Source: Prevotella intermedia ATCC 25611 = DSM 20706
GTDB lineage: Bacteria > Bacteroidota > Bacteroidia > Bacteroidales > Bacteroidaceae
DNA: 64,000 nucleotides
Assembly: GCF_001953955.1 (NCBI RefSeq)
Contig: NZ_CP019300.1
Location: 310,001 to 374,000 of the forward strand
Direction: 5' to 3'
The notes under the pieces were generated by a model. That model had not been told where the DNA came from and did no database searches. It saw nothing but the letters and a program-made list of their open reading frames with translations. Of the stretch, positions 44,818-53,508 are shown piece by piece. Numbering within the stretch: position 1 is the first letter of the stretch; every line of letters starts with the position of its first letter. Both the position numbers and the translations under genes were made by a program.

Positions 44818-46356
44818 ATGATTGACAAAGAAAAAGCAAAGCTCGACCCCAAGAAACAGTGGGCAAAGTGTATTATAGTATCGGTGCTCTACCTCGCTTT
44901 CCTCCTTTGGGTGAAGAGCTGGTGGGGGCTCATCGTGTTGCCGTTTATCTACGATGCATATATTACGAAGAAGATAAAGTGGCAATGGTGGAAAAATTCA
45001 GACGGTCCCGTGAAGTTCATAATGGGGTGGGTAGATGCCATTGTCTTCGCCCTTGTAGCCGTTTACTTTATCAATCTTTTCTTCTTCCAGAACTATGTGA
45101 TACCTTCTTCTTCGCTTGAGAAGTCGTTGCTCACGGGCGATTACCTCTTCGTATCGAAGTTGAGCTACGGTCCCCGCATACCACAGACACCGCTTACGGT
45201 GCCCCTTACACAACATACGATGCCGTTCTTCAACATAAAGAGCTACATAGAGTTTCCACATTGGGAGTATCGCCGCGTGGCAGGATTGGGCAAAGTGCAG
45301 CTGAACGATATTGTTGTGTTCAACTATCCTGCGGGCGACACCATTATGAGCGAGCCCCAATACCAGGCAGACGACTATTATCGTATGGTCTACGAAGCAG
45401 GAACGAGCCTCTTGATGCAGCAAAATCCGAAGTTGGCAACTGCCAATAAGAACGCATTACAGCAGCGCGCGTTCTACGACAAGGCGTATGCGCTCGGCAG
45501 AAACTACATAGCCAACAACGTAATGACGTACGGCGAGATAGATTCGCGCCCCACCGACCGTCGCGAAAACTATGTAAAGCGTTGCATTGGCTTGCCGGGA
45601 CAAACCTTGCAGATAAAGAATAAGATTGTATATTTGAACGGAAAGCCAAACAAAGAGCCCGAAAACGTGCAATATACCTATATGGTAAAGTTCAACAACA
45701 TAACGGCTGCCGACCTGTTGGGCGAACAATACGACGACTTCCGCAAGGAATTGGGCATCAGCAACGAAGATGTGCAAAGCCTCAGCCGCCTGCACGGCTT
45801 TGATGTAGAGCAGGGATTGGTGCTGAATCAGGCTGCCTTGCAGTACGATGGCTATATGCCGCTTACCAAACGTGCCGTGGCTGCATTGAAACAGCGTGGC
45901 ATAGTGAAGGCAATACGCCCCGTAACCGACAAGGATATATATTCTGGTTCGAACTATCCGCGCAATTCCGACCTTGGCTGGAAAGTATGGACGCGCGACA
46001 ACTACGGTCCTGTGTGGATTCCTGCAAAGGGCAAGAGCATTGCACTGACATTGGACAACCTGCCTGTCTACGAGCGTTGCATCAAGGTTTACGAGGGCAA
46101 CAAGCTCGAAGTAAAGCAAGGAAAGATTTACATTAACGACAAGCCTGCGACGTCGTACACCTTCAAACTCGACTACTATTGGATGCAAGGCGACAACCGA
46201 CACAACTCTGCAGATAGCCGTTATTGGGGTTTTGTGCCCGAAGACCACATCGTGGGCAAGCCATTGTTCGTATGGTGGTCGAGCGACCCCGACCGTCGTG
46301 GCTTCGGTGGCATACGTTGGAGCCGCCTGTTTAAATGGGTTGATAACATAAAGTAA
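44818..46356 (+). CDS. lepB: Signal peptidase I (long Bacteroidetes form)
   Basis: A membrane-bound protease that removes signal peptides of exported proteins. The 512-residue protein has N-terminal membrane segments (about 17-50 and 72-90). The catalytic Ser99 lies in IPSSSLEKSL and the general-base Lys254 in NYVKRCIGLPGQTL, with the later QGDNRHNSADSRYWG box. The Ser-Lys distance is about 155 residues against about 55 in E. coli, and a second insertion of about 150 residues separates Lys from the C-terminal box, as is usual for this phylum. Confidence 0.94.
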   Translation: MIDKEKAKLDPKKQWAKCIIVSVLYLAFLLWVKSWWGLIVLPFIYDAYITKKIKWQWWKNSDGPVKFIMGWVDAIVFALVAVYFINLFFFQNYVIPSSSLEKSLLTGDYLFVSKLSYGPRIPQTPLTVPLTQHTMPFFNIKSYIEFPHWEYRRVAGLGKVQLNDIVVFNYPAGDTIMSEPQYQADDYYRMVYEAGTSLLMQQNPKLATANKNALQQRAFYDKAYALGRNYIANNVMTYGEIDSRPTDRRENYVKRCIGLPGQTLQIKNKIVYLNGKPNKEPENVQYTYMVKFNNITAADLLGEQYDDFRKELGISNEDVQSLSRLHGFDVEQGLVLNQAALQYDGYMPLTKRAVAALKQRGIVKAIRPVTDKDIYSGSNYPRNSDLGWKVWTRDNYGPVWIPAKGKSIALTLDNLPVYERCIKVYEGNKLEVKQGKIYINDKPATSYTFKLDYYWMQGDNRHNSADSRYWGFVPEDHIVGKPLFVWWSSDPDRRGFGGIRWSRLFKWVDNIK

Positions 46357-46375
46357 TATCATATTTGCGAACAAG

Positions 46376-46434
46376 ATAGCATTGTCTGAAAGGTCTGACG
46401 GGTCAGACTTGCCCGACAATGCTATTTTCTTTTT
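46376..46434 (+). terminator. Terminator after lepB
   Basis: An 11-bp outer stem (46376-46386 with 46415-46425, ATAGCATTGTC) encloses a second GTCTGAC/GTCAGAC hairpin. TTTTCTTTTT follows. Confidence 0.8.
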
Positions 46435-46464
46435 ATCCATCTCTTCCTTTACAACAATTCGATT

Positions 46465-47091
46465 ATGCCAGCACTGCTTTCTTCTGCCTGCTTTGCGCCC
46501 ATTCAGTGGTATCAGAAACTGAACCGATACGATGTGTGCCTGATAGAGCAACACGACCATTTCGTGAAGCAAACCTATCGCAACCGCTGTGTGATAGCTA
46601 CGGCAAACGGCGTGCAAACCTTGTCGATACCCGTAGAAAAGTTCGACGACGTGAAGTGTGAAATGAAAGATGTGCGCATCAGCGACCACGACAACTGGCG
46701 TCATCAGCATTGGAACGCACTGCTGTCGGCTTACGGCGAAAGTCCGTTCTTCGAGTATTACCAAGACGATATTCGCCCTTTCTATGAAAAGAAATGGAAG
46801 TTTCTTTTCGATTTCAATATAGAAATCACCCATACACTCTGCGAATTGCTCGACATACAGCCCGACATTCGTCCTACCGAAGAGTTTCTACCAATGGACA
46901 AAGCTGGCGAAACCGCTCTGCCTTATGCCGATTTCAGAGAGGCGATACGCCCGAAACGCCCCCTCGCTGATGCCGATTTCGTGCCCAAACCCTACTATCA
47001 GGTATATGAGCAAAAGATAGGTTTTCAGCCCAATCTCAGCATTCTCGACCTGCTTTTCAATATGGGCAACGAATCCATATTCTACCTTTAG
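46465..47091 (+). CDS. WbqC family protein
   Basis: A 208-residue protein of the WbqC-like family, with the N-terminal FAPIQWYQKLNRYDVCLIEQHDHF, then KQTYRNRCVIATANG and the C-terminal NLSILDLLFNMGNES. Family members occur in polysaccharide loci and are thought to act in amino-sugar modification, but here no such genes are near. It follows the lepB terminator, so it needs its own promoter, which I could not place. Confidence 0.88.
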   Translation: MPALLSSACFAPIQWYQKLNRYDVCLIEQHDHFVKQTYRNRCVIATANGVQTLSIPVEKFDDVKCEMKDVRISDHDNWRHQHWNALLSAYGESPFFEYYQDDIRPFYEKKWKFLFDFNIEITHTLCELLDIQPDIRPTEEFLPMDKAGETALPYADFREAIRPKRPLADADFVPKPYYQVYEQKIGFQPNLSILDLLFNMGNESIFYL

Positions 47092-47170
47092 TGCGTTGCC
47101 TGTTTACTTTTGTTTATTATTTTTACAAGTAATTGCAACGCAACCGACTCTCTGTATAAGATTTAAACCG

Positions 47171-47178
47171 TAATTTTG
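47171..47178 (+). promoter_or_regulatory. -7 box of the exported CarboxypepD_reg-like gene
   Basis: TAATTTTG matches TAnnTTTG, 20 nt before the ATG at 47199. Confidence 0.5.
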
Positions 47179-47198
47179 CAGCGGCAAATTGATAGTTT

Positions 47199-47804
47199 AT
47201 GCAGCAGAGAATTTTACTATTCATAATCTTACTGACGAGTTTTCCCACCGCCTATGCCCAGCAAGTGCAGGTCTGCGACGGTGCAACCAGTCTGCCTATC
47301 CGCAACGTTGCCATTGCCGTAGATGGAAAACACTTTGGCAAGACCGACTATCGGGGACTTGTGCGCTTGCCCGATGCCTACGAAACTGCAACTTTCTCTT
47401 GTCCCAAATATCACCCCGAAACGCTGACACGTGCAGAAGTGCTGAAAGATACAGTATTTCTTTTTCCCGAAAAGAACTATCTTGACGAAGTTGTGGTATG
47501 GGGCAAGCACATCGTAAACGGCAGAGAAATGTTGAAAAAACTACCGAAACGCGACATTCTTGAGAAGGCTCCACAACACAGTGTAGGAGATTTTGACTTA
47601 GGTTTAATGCTCGACAAGCGTCTCAGGCGCGACAAAGAACACGTTAGAAAGCAACGCGAAGTGTTCAAGAAGTTCGATGGCATCAATGTCGGCGACCCTA
47701 TCTTGCGTGCTTACCACGAAGCAATGGCAGAGCAGAAACGCAAGAAAATGGAGAAAGAAATAGAGGAGAAGCACAAGAATGCAGATGGTAAAGTAGAGAA
47801 ATAG
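47199..47804 (+). CDS. Exported protein with carboxypeptidase regulatory-like domain
   Basis: A 201-residue protein with a signal peptide (MQQRILLFIILLTSFPTAYAQ). A CarboxypepD_reg-like beta sandwich follows (QVCDGATSLPIRNVAIAVDG to DTVFLFPEKNYLDEVVVWG), the piece found at the N-terminus of TonB receptors but here without plug or barrel. The C-terminal half is charged and coiled, ending in a Lys/Glu-rich tail. It is probably a small periplasmic or envelope protein; its role is unknown. Confidence 0.75.
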   Translation: MQQRILLFIILLTSFPTAYAQQVQVCDGATSLPIRNVAIAVDGKHFGKTDYRGLVRLPDAYETATFSCPKYHPETLTRAEVLKDTVFLFPEKNYLDEVVVWGKHIVNGREMLKKLPKRDILEKAPQHSVGDFDLGLMLDKRLRRDKEHVRKQREVFKKFDGINVGDPILRAYHEAMAEQKRKKMEKEIEEKHKNADGKVEK

Positions 47805-47956
47805 CCCCACTTTCCGTTGCCTATATAATAATCAACATTTGTCTTTAACATATTCTCTGCCTATTTTTAAGTATTCCCATACCTGTTTTTTAGTGTATTC
47901 CGAGCTTGTTTCTCTACACTTTTATCTTGCCAAAACATCACACTACCAAATTCTTT

Positions 47957-48040
47957 ACGTGTAAATAATTCTTTTTCTACGTGTATGTAAATATTTCTTT
48001 ACGTGTAAATAAATATTTTTCTACATGTAAGTAAATTGTC
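47957..48040. repeat. Family B intergenic array, copy 3 (22-bp period)
   Basis: Four units start at 47957, 47979, 48001 and 48023, exactly 22 bp apart, with ACGTGTA(A/T)(A/G)TAA cores (the last ACATGTAAGTAA) and T-rich tails. The phase, order and tails follow copy 1 closely. Confidence 0.85.
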
Positions 48041-48453
48041 AATGTTCAGTTTTCCCTGGGAAGCAATAGTATGATTGACTTAAAGTCTGTATTGATAATA
48101 ATGGCAACTACTTGTATGATATTAATCGGAGTAGTCGTATTATTCCAATAAGTTAAGAGCCTTAGGCAACTTCGACAAAGGAGTTACGGAGTGCAGGCGG
48201 CAGTCCGTACAATCCCTTATAGAGTATGGAGAATAAGGGAACATGTCCTACAACATCTTGAGTGGTTGCACAAAGTGCTGTATATGTTGGGGCTTTTAAG
48301 CCCCTCACTATGATTCTATTCAAGAAATATTGTAAATTTGTATTAGTTTACGTGTCGTAAGGTTACCCAAATGTCCGTGTAATCCTTAAGAATAAAGGAT
48401 TCTTTAAATATGAAAGTACTACAAAGAGTCCTGTCGAAGCGGGGCAAAAACGA
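48041..48453. other. Gene-free stretch with possible small transcript
   Basis: This is the middle of the 784-bp gap 47805-48588. It holds a GGGGCTTTTAAGCCCC hairpin (about 48288-48303), a TAAATTTG -7-like box at 48333-48340 and two tiny frames (26 and 31 codons). None is strong enough to call as a gene (see findings). Confidence 0.35.
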
Positions 48454-48502
48454 AATAATCCCACAGTCCAAAGGGTATGAGGACTGTGGGATTATTGATT
48501 TT
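48454..48502. terminator. Strong bidirectional terminator
   Basis: A perfect 16-bp stem (AATAATCCCACAGTCC at 48454-48469 with its complement at 48481-48496) and an 11-nt loop, followed by GATTTTT. It lies 86 nt past the stop of the minus-strand lipoprotein gene and at the end of a possible plus-strand small transcript. Confidence 0.85.
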
Positions 48503-48588
48503 TAGATACTGTAAGGCTATTTTGATGAGATAATCTTTTTCGCCTTCAGATGTTATTCAACTTTTTCAAAGAGATGTCTTTTCCTGTC

Positions 48589-49617
48589 TTAGAACCAGAA
48601 ACCGCTGTTGTCGTGTGGTGCAGGTTCGCCGTTCAAGCGATAGTATAGCTCGGTAAGTGCTTCTTTATAGGTCATGTTAAAGCTGAATTTCAATGTGTTG
48701 ATGAGACGTTTGAAGAAAGCAGGAACTTCGTCTTCCTTCATATCCAAAGTAACGTTTGCTTCGCCCTCGCCCAATTCGCTTCTGTCCATATAAACCATTA
48801 CAGGAATGGTTATCGTAGGATACCACTTTTCGTTTTTGAGTTGCTCTGGTGTAGGAGTCCAATCAGGAATCTTCGAATACTTTTCTACGGGTTTTCCCCA
48901 ATTATCTCTGAACTCTAAGTCCTTTAGGCGTACATTCTTCTTATTGTGGCTTTCCATCAACATTATCTTGAGATTGCAAGTCTGGCGGCAATATCCAAAC
49001 GATGCGATACCTTTGAAACCGAGTGGGTCTTTAAGTCCGTTATAACGTGCTTTCCCACTGTGAATGGTTTCGTTCCAAGGTGTTGGGTCTATATAATCGT
49101 AGCGCATAAACTCGCGGTTGGCAGGATTGTCGAGCTTCTTGTCGAAGTCGGGGAATGCCTTTTGGTTCTCTACCACGAAGAAATGTTGATAATGGTCGCT
49201 CTTTCCGTTTTCTATGAACTGACCGTTGATTAAGTTTCCTGCCTCATCGTAGTATTTAATGTCCAATGCGTGGCTCACAGTTGCTTCAGAGTTATGCATT
49301 TGATTGTAGCTCATTGCATAGAGGTAAGGAGGATTTTTAGCGTCAGCTACCCATTTCCCGTTTTGCATTGTAAAGACAAACACTTGCGGTGCGTCCATCT
49401 TCTTAACACCATCGTACATTTTATTCTCATGGAAAACTCCATAGCCGTGCAGGTGTCCTTCGTAAACGTTGATTACTACCTTTGCAGGTTTGGGGCCTAC
49501 AAGTTCTTTAGTCTTATCTGTTGGCTTTACTTCGTCTTCGCTACATGCTGTAAATCCGCCAGCAACGATAAGGCTCATTGCTACGAACAGCATAGATTTA
49601 AATACTTTTTTCATCAT
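48589..49617 (-). CDS. Predicted lipoprotein with His-rich motifs, paralogue of the next gene
   Basis: A 342-residue lipoprotein (lipobox FTAC, Cys25). Histidine-bearing motifs EGHLHGYGVFH and SDHYQHFFVVE stand out. The first 200 residues share an order of motifs with the 244-residue protein encoded upstream: an ExxL..G..F start, a K-Y-Y-D/N-A-x-G-x-x-x-x-x-Q-F segment, then HQHFF/YQHFF and a (N/D)P(L/M)GF segment. The C-terminal 100 residues are unique. It is probably a cell-surface partner of the TonB receptor; metal or metal-complex binding is inferred from the histidines and context. Confidence 0.7.
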   Translation of the reverse strand: MMKKVFKSMLFVAMSLIVAGGFTACSEDEVKPTDKTKELVGPKPAKVVINVYEGHLHGYGVFHENKMYDGVKKMDAPQVFVFTMQNGKWVADAKNPPYLYAMSYNQMHNSEATVSHALDIKYYDEAGNLINGQFIENGKSDHYQHFFVVENQKAFPDFDKKLDNPANREFMRYDYIDPTPWNETIHSGKARYNGLKDPLGFKGIASFGYCRQTCNLKIMLMESHNKKNVRLKDLEFRDNWGKPVEKYSKIPDWTPTPEQLKNEKWYPTITIPVMVYMDRSELGEGEANVTLDMKEDEVPAFFKRLINTLKFSFNMTYKEALTELYYRLNGEPAPHDNSGFWF

Positions 49618-49670
49618 TGTTTTTTATTAATGGGTTATTGTTATATAAGTTTTTATTGTTTAAGACCTTA

Positions 49671-50405
49671 TCAGTCTTCTATCTCTATGGGAAGTTTGAC
49701 ACTCAAATCCCACAGGGCTTTGTTCAGCTGAGAGGGCGATGGTGCCCAGAAAGGAGAGGCTTTGCCGTCTTTGCCGAACTTTGTTAAGTTGCCAGAGTGC
49801 ATCAAAGCCACTTTCAAGTTAAACTTTGTGCCTGGCTGCAAGAAACGTATGAAACCGAAAAAGCCCATAGGGTTGCTTTCGCCGATGAACTTTCCTTTGT
49901 ATGAATCGGCGTAAGTGTATTCGTAAGGCAGTTTTGTGCGGTCTCTTACCAATACATTGGCCGCGCCGTCGTTTACATAATACATAAAGAAATGCTGGTG
50001 AATCTTGTCTTGTTCGTTATCGTAGAACTGGTGATTCATGTGTTCTCCTTTTGCGTTGTAGTAGTCCATACGCAAGGAATAAACCACATCGGGGTGCTTC
50101 TTCGTGTTTTTTACAACGAATTTGGTCTGTCCTCCGTCGCCTGTCTTGAAGTTTTCGCCTTTCACAACTTCCCAAACGATTTTCTGAACATTGCCTGTCG
50201 GCACGAAATCTGCCTCTTGTGGCATATTCTCGAATGCTGCTCCGCTGCGCAGTTTGCCCTCTGTGAGTGTGAAGACAGACTGTGTAGGGTCTTCGTGCAA
50301 CTTGTTTTCTTTCTCGTCTTCTGGCTTTTCAGGATTGCAAGCAGAGAAGAAACCAATACTGAGCATACCTAATAAAATAGGAAAAATACTGTTTTTAATT
50401 TTCAT
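49671..50405 (-). CDS. Predicted lipoprotein, partner of the TonB receptor
   Basis: A 244-residue lipoprotein (lipobox FSAC, Cys23) with an acidic linker. Key segments are MDYYNAKGEHMNHQFYDNEQ and KIHQHFFMYYVND, then ESNPMGFFGFIRFLQPG. The Tyr/Gly/His pattern recurs in the downstream 342-residue paralogue, indicating ancestral duplication. It lies 43 nt after the TonB receptor gene and 53 nt before its paralogue, so the three form one operon. I do not recognise a named family. Confidence 0.7.
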   Translation of the reverse strand: MKIKNSIFPILLGMLSIGFFSACNPEKPEDEKENKLHEDPTQSVFTLTEGKLRSGAAFENMPQEADFVPTGNVQKIVWEVVKGENFKTGDGGQTKFVVKNTKKHPDVVYSLRMDYYNAKGEHMNHQFYDNEQDKIHQHFFMYYVNDGAANVLVRDRTKLPYEYTYADSYKGKFIGESNPMGFFGFIRFLQPGTKFNLKVALMHSGNLTKFGKDGKASPFWAPSPSQLNKALWDLSVKLPIEIED

Positions 50406-50448
50406 CTTTTTACTTTTTATTGTTTACTTATTATACTTCTGTCTTTAT

Positions 50449-52575
50449 TTAGAACTTCCAACCCAAGGTGAGCCTGATGTCTCGTCCGAGGTCGTGCGCA
50501 TAGTATCGTGCGCGGTTGGTATATTCCTTATATTCTTTATTGAAAATATTGTCGGCTGAAACGAATATTCTGAGAGCGTTATGCGCATCTATTTTCCACT
50601 CTGTTCCCACTTCAAAGCCAAACAAACTGTAAGATGCAGGTGCAAAGTCGATAAGGTCGGTGGCTGCATCGAAGCGGTGCTGGCGTGCAACGAAGCGATG
50701 TTTAAGTTCCAACCATGGCGCAAACTTTCCTGAAAGCTTAGGGGTGTATGTCAGACTGTGGTTGAAACGGAACGACGGAATATAGGGCAAGTAGTTGTTT
50801 GTATGTCTTTCGTTTGCCCAAATCATTGCCGAAACGAAATGATATTCCACTTCTGCAAGAGGACGAATGCGCAAATCAAGGTCTATTCCCCGAATAAACG
50901 CATCGGTTTGCATATACTGGAACAATGGATAAGTGCCCGAAATAACCGTTACGTGTTGGCCTTTCATCGGGCGGTCGTATATGTAGTTCTTCACCCACTG
51001 CAAGTAAGCGTCGAGCCGAACATCAAGAAACGTGCTGCGATATTCAGCCGATGTAACCCACTTGTAGCTGTTCTCGGAATTCATAGTAGAGTCGCCACGC
51101 ACGAAACGTCCCGAACCCAACTCGTTGCCGTTGCTATACAGCTCGAAAACGTGGGGCGCACGCCATGCCAAACCCAAGTTGGAAGTCAGCGTCAGGTTGT
51201 CGGTGGCATGGTAATGGCCGCCTATGCTGTAAGTGAAATTAGAGAAAGTGCGATGCCCGCCATAGTAGTCGCCCGTCCAGTCGTAGCCTGCTGCCTTCGT
51301 GTCCTGCCAATCGAAACGAATGCCTGCCTCTGCTCCGAGCCTGTTGCGCTCGTACTTTTGGAAAGCGTAAGCCCCTAACTGGGTTTCCGTATGGTTCGGA
51401 ATAATGGGCACAACGCCTGTTCCTCGCTGGTTGGAATGGCTTGTATTGGTGAGCTGCGCACCTATTTCGCTTTCCCAAAGTCCATAACTCTTGCGCCAAC
51501 GCAAATGGTTCTGCAACGATTTAAGGTGCATGCTCACAGCTGGAATGTAGGAAAGGTTCATACGTCGAATGCGATTTTCCTCCCTATCGTCCTTCTGAAA
51601 CGATGCCAACCAATAGAATCTGCCATACTTCTCGCTATCGTAGAACAGTTTCAGCGTGGCGTTTGTGTGAATAATGTGCTGGAATGGGTAGTCGATGTGG
51701 CGTGTATAAGGTGTTATATCGACTGGTCTTCCTATCTTGATGCGCTCTGCAAGCAAGTCCTCGTCGCCCATTTGAGCATTGAATAGCACACCTAACTTCA
51801 GGTCGTACCGACTGAGATAGCCTTCTATACGGAAGTTCTTATGGCGATAGCCCAATGCCGTTGAAAAGTCAAACTCGCGTGTTCCCGTGTTGTTCAGCAG
51901 GTAATTGGCAGACCGCTGGTCGCCGCTGTTGGCATAAGTAGCCTGAATGCGCCACGCCAACGAGGGCAGAAAGGGCATAGAACCTTCGGTATTGCCCACC
52001 ACCTGATAGCGATAGCCGTTAGAACCGTACATACTCGACAGCTTTCCGCTTGCTCTTTTCTGTCCGTAAGGCAACATATCCTGTTCCATTACCACAATTC
52101 CGCCGAGGGCTTCAGAGCCATATCGCACCGCTTCAGCCCCTTTCACAACTTCTATCTTCGAGCTGCTGTTCTTATCAACCTCTGGTGCGTGGTCGGCACC
52201 CCACTGCTGTCCTGTAAGCTTGGCACCGTTATTGACGAGCAAGATTCTATTTCCGTACATACCGTGGATAACTGGCTTCGACACGGTACTGCCTGTCTGA
52301 ATGGAGCTGACACCGCTGACACGTTCCAACATCGCACCCAACGACTGCCCCATGGAGCGTTCTATGATTTGACTGTTAAGCTGTGAACTTACAACATTGT
52401 TGCTAACGAGTTTTCGAGTGGAGGTTACTTCCACTTCGTCCATAAGGTGGGCTTTCTGCATTGTAGTATCTGCGTATGCCGTAACATTATTTTGCGGTTG
52501 CTGCGCAAAGCCGTTTGCAGGCACGCCAATATACAATCCCACTACGCCCATAACTGTGTAGACGAGCTTTTTCAT
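50449..52575 (-). CDS. TonB-dependent outer-membrane receptor
   Basis: A 708-residue receptor with a signal peptide (about residues 1-25), a TonB-box-like MDEVEVTSTRK, a complete plug (VSGVSSIQTGSTVSKPVIHG, VVKGAEAVRYGSEALGG) and a 22-strand-type barrel ending RDIRLTLGWKF. The plug segment QQWGADHAPEVD resembles the His-containing plug loop of zinc-type receptors such as ZnuD. It lacks the long SusC N-terminal extension and no SusD follows, so it is not a polysaccharide system. An in-frame ATG at 52725 lies before the signal peptide and is rejected. Confidence 0.92.
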   Translation of the reverse strand: MKKLVYTVMGVVGLYIGVPANGFAQQPQNNVTAYADTTMQKAHLMDEVEVTSTRKLVSNNVVSSQLNSQIIERSMGQSLGAMLERVSGVSSIQTGSTVSKPVIHGMYGNRILLVNNGAKLTGQQWGADHAPEVDKNSSSKIEVVKGAEAVRYGSEALGGIVVMEQDMLPYGQKRASGKLSSMYGSNGYRYQVVGNTEGSMPFLPSLAWRIQATYANSGDQRSANYLLNNTGTREFDFSTALGYRHKNFRIEGYLSRYDLKLGVLFNAQMGDEDLLAERIKIGRPVDITPYTRHIDYPFQHIIHTNATLKLFYDSEKYGRFYWLASFQKDDREENRIRRMNLSYIPAVSMHLKSLQNHLRWRKSYGLWESEIGAQLTNTSHSNQRGTGVVPIIPNHTETQLGAYAFQKYERNRLGAEAGIRFDWQDTKAAGYDWTGDYYGGHRTFSNFTYSIGGHYHATDNLTLTSNLGLAWRAPHVFELYSNGNELGSGRFVRGDSTMNSENSYKWVTSAEYRSTFLDVRLDAYLQWVKNYIYDRPMKGQHVTVISGTYPLFQYMQTDAFIRGIDLDLRIRPLAEVEYHFVSAMIWANERHTNNYLPYIPSFRFNHSLTYTPKLSGKFAPWLELKHRFVARQHRFDAATDLIDFAPASYSLFGFEVGTEWKIDAHNALRIFVSADNIFNKEYKEYTNRARYYAHDLGRDIRLTLGWKF

Positions 52576-52782
52576 ATTCTTCACTATGAAATAATAATAA
52601 AATAAATGGTTAAATGCTGTTCTCTCTGTATTGCAAAGCAGCGTAACAGTGCGGTATCTACTTGATAATATAGCCTCACAGGCATATACAACGATGTGCA
52701 AAAAGGCACTATGACAATACAGCAAAGCCTACAAACACAACGTGTTGCAAGCATAAAAAGCGTTCTAAAAACTATTTAGAAA

Positions 52783-53106
52783 CTAAGCAAAAAAGGGAGG
52801 AGCGTGTGCGTTTACCGATTCTACCGACCTGTAAACTATAATGGGTTCTAACGCTTGAGGCTTGTGAAAGAGGGTGCAAACCGTTATCGGAACAAAGCTG
52901 AACAGTTTCACTGCATCGGCTTTGTGCATCGTAAAGTCGCAGACAAAACAAGATGCGCCTACCTCCGCATTGTTCGTGGTAGCCAGTTTCTCTATGTGAA
53001 CCTCTTCGTTGTGGTGGAAGTGCAAATCTTTTATAGCAAGTACAGTCGTGAACGTTATCAATAACATCCACGCCATAAGCATTTTCGAAAGATTTGTTCT
53101 TCTCAT
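52783..53106 (-). CDS. Small exported or membrane-anchored His/Cys protein
   Basis: A 107-residue protein with one N-terminal hydrophobic helix (MLMAWMLLITFTTVLAI), then LHFHHNEEVHIE and SCFVCDF, a His/Cys pattern suited to binding a soft metal. It lies 207 nt upstream of the TonB receptor in the same direction. Similar short membrane proteins often precede metal-linked TonB receptors, which is part of the argument for a metal-uptake locus. A second overlapping frame (52772-53188) was rejected as it lacks such features. Confidence 0.6.
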   Translation of the reverse strand: MRRTNLSKMLMAWMLLITFTTVLAIKDLHFHHNEEVHIEKLATTNNAEVGASCFVCDFTMHKADAVKLFSFVPITVCTLFHKPQALEPIIVYRSVESVNAHAPPFFA

Positions 53107-53224
53107 TTAAGTTCTGTTTGCGTTCTCTAAGGGTGATTTTGGTATGCGTAATCCTCTCTGTCCGTAGGGATTTTATGCCCCGAAACATTCATCTTAATGC
53201 CTGTTTATTGCATCAGATACTTTG

Positions 53225-53232
53225 CAAAAGTA
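53225..53232 (-). promoter_or_regulatory. Possible -7 box of the TonB locus
   Basis: On the minus strand this reads TACTTTTG (TAnnTTTG), 119 nt upstream of the small His/Cys protein. The rest of the gap 53107-53508 holds only this and the plus-strand box at 53449. Confidence 0.4.
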
Positions 53233-53448
53233 TAGAAAATACTGGAAACAACCCAAGCAACTCTGTCTTGTTTATATCTTTTTAACGCTACATACACGTA
53301 TCTGTTATAAAAATTAACCCATTCAGAAAACACCCATATATATAAGGTGTAAAACCTAAAAATAGCGGTAAAATGACAGAAAACACCTATTAATGAAACA
53401 TTTTCAGCAAATAATTGCAAAAAAGTTAGGTGGTTATTGGAATATTTG

Positions 53449-53456
53449 TACCTTTG
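53449..53456 (+). promoter_or_regulatory. -7 box of the pentein-like gene
   Basis: TACCTTTG matches TAnnTTTG, 52 nt before the ATG at 53509. Confidence 0.5.
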
Positions 53457-53508
53457 CATCGATTCTATTACTATAACAATTTAATAAAAAATATCACACA
53501 AATACTAT

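Noticed and set aside
45457..46833. A 458-codon minus-strand frame opposite lepB and wbqC
   Set aside because: It is antisense to two well-supported genes, and its hydrophobic, Val/His-rich translation is the usual shadow of a coding strand.
50449..52575. SusC-type polysaccharide receptor
   Set aside because: It lacks the SusC N-terminal carboxypeptidase-like extension and length, and no SusD-like partner follows.
52772..53188. A 138-codon minus-strand frame overlapping the small His/Cys protein gene
   Set aside because: It is a shifted frame with low-complexity basic composition and no signal peptide; the 107-residue frame has coherent features.
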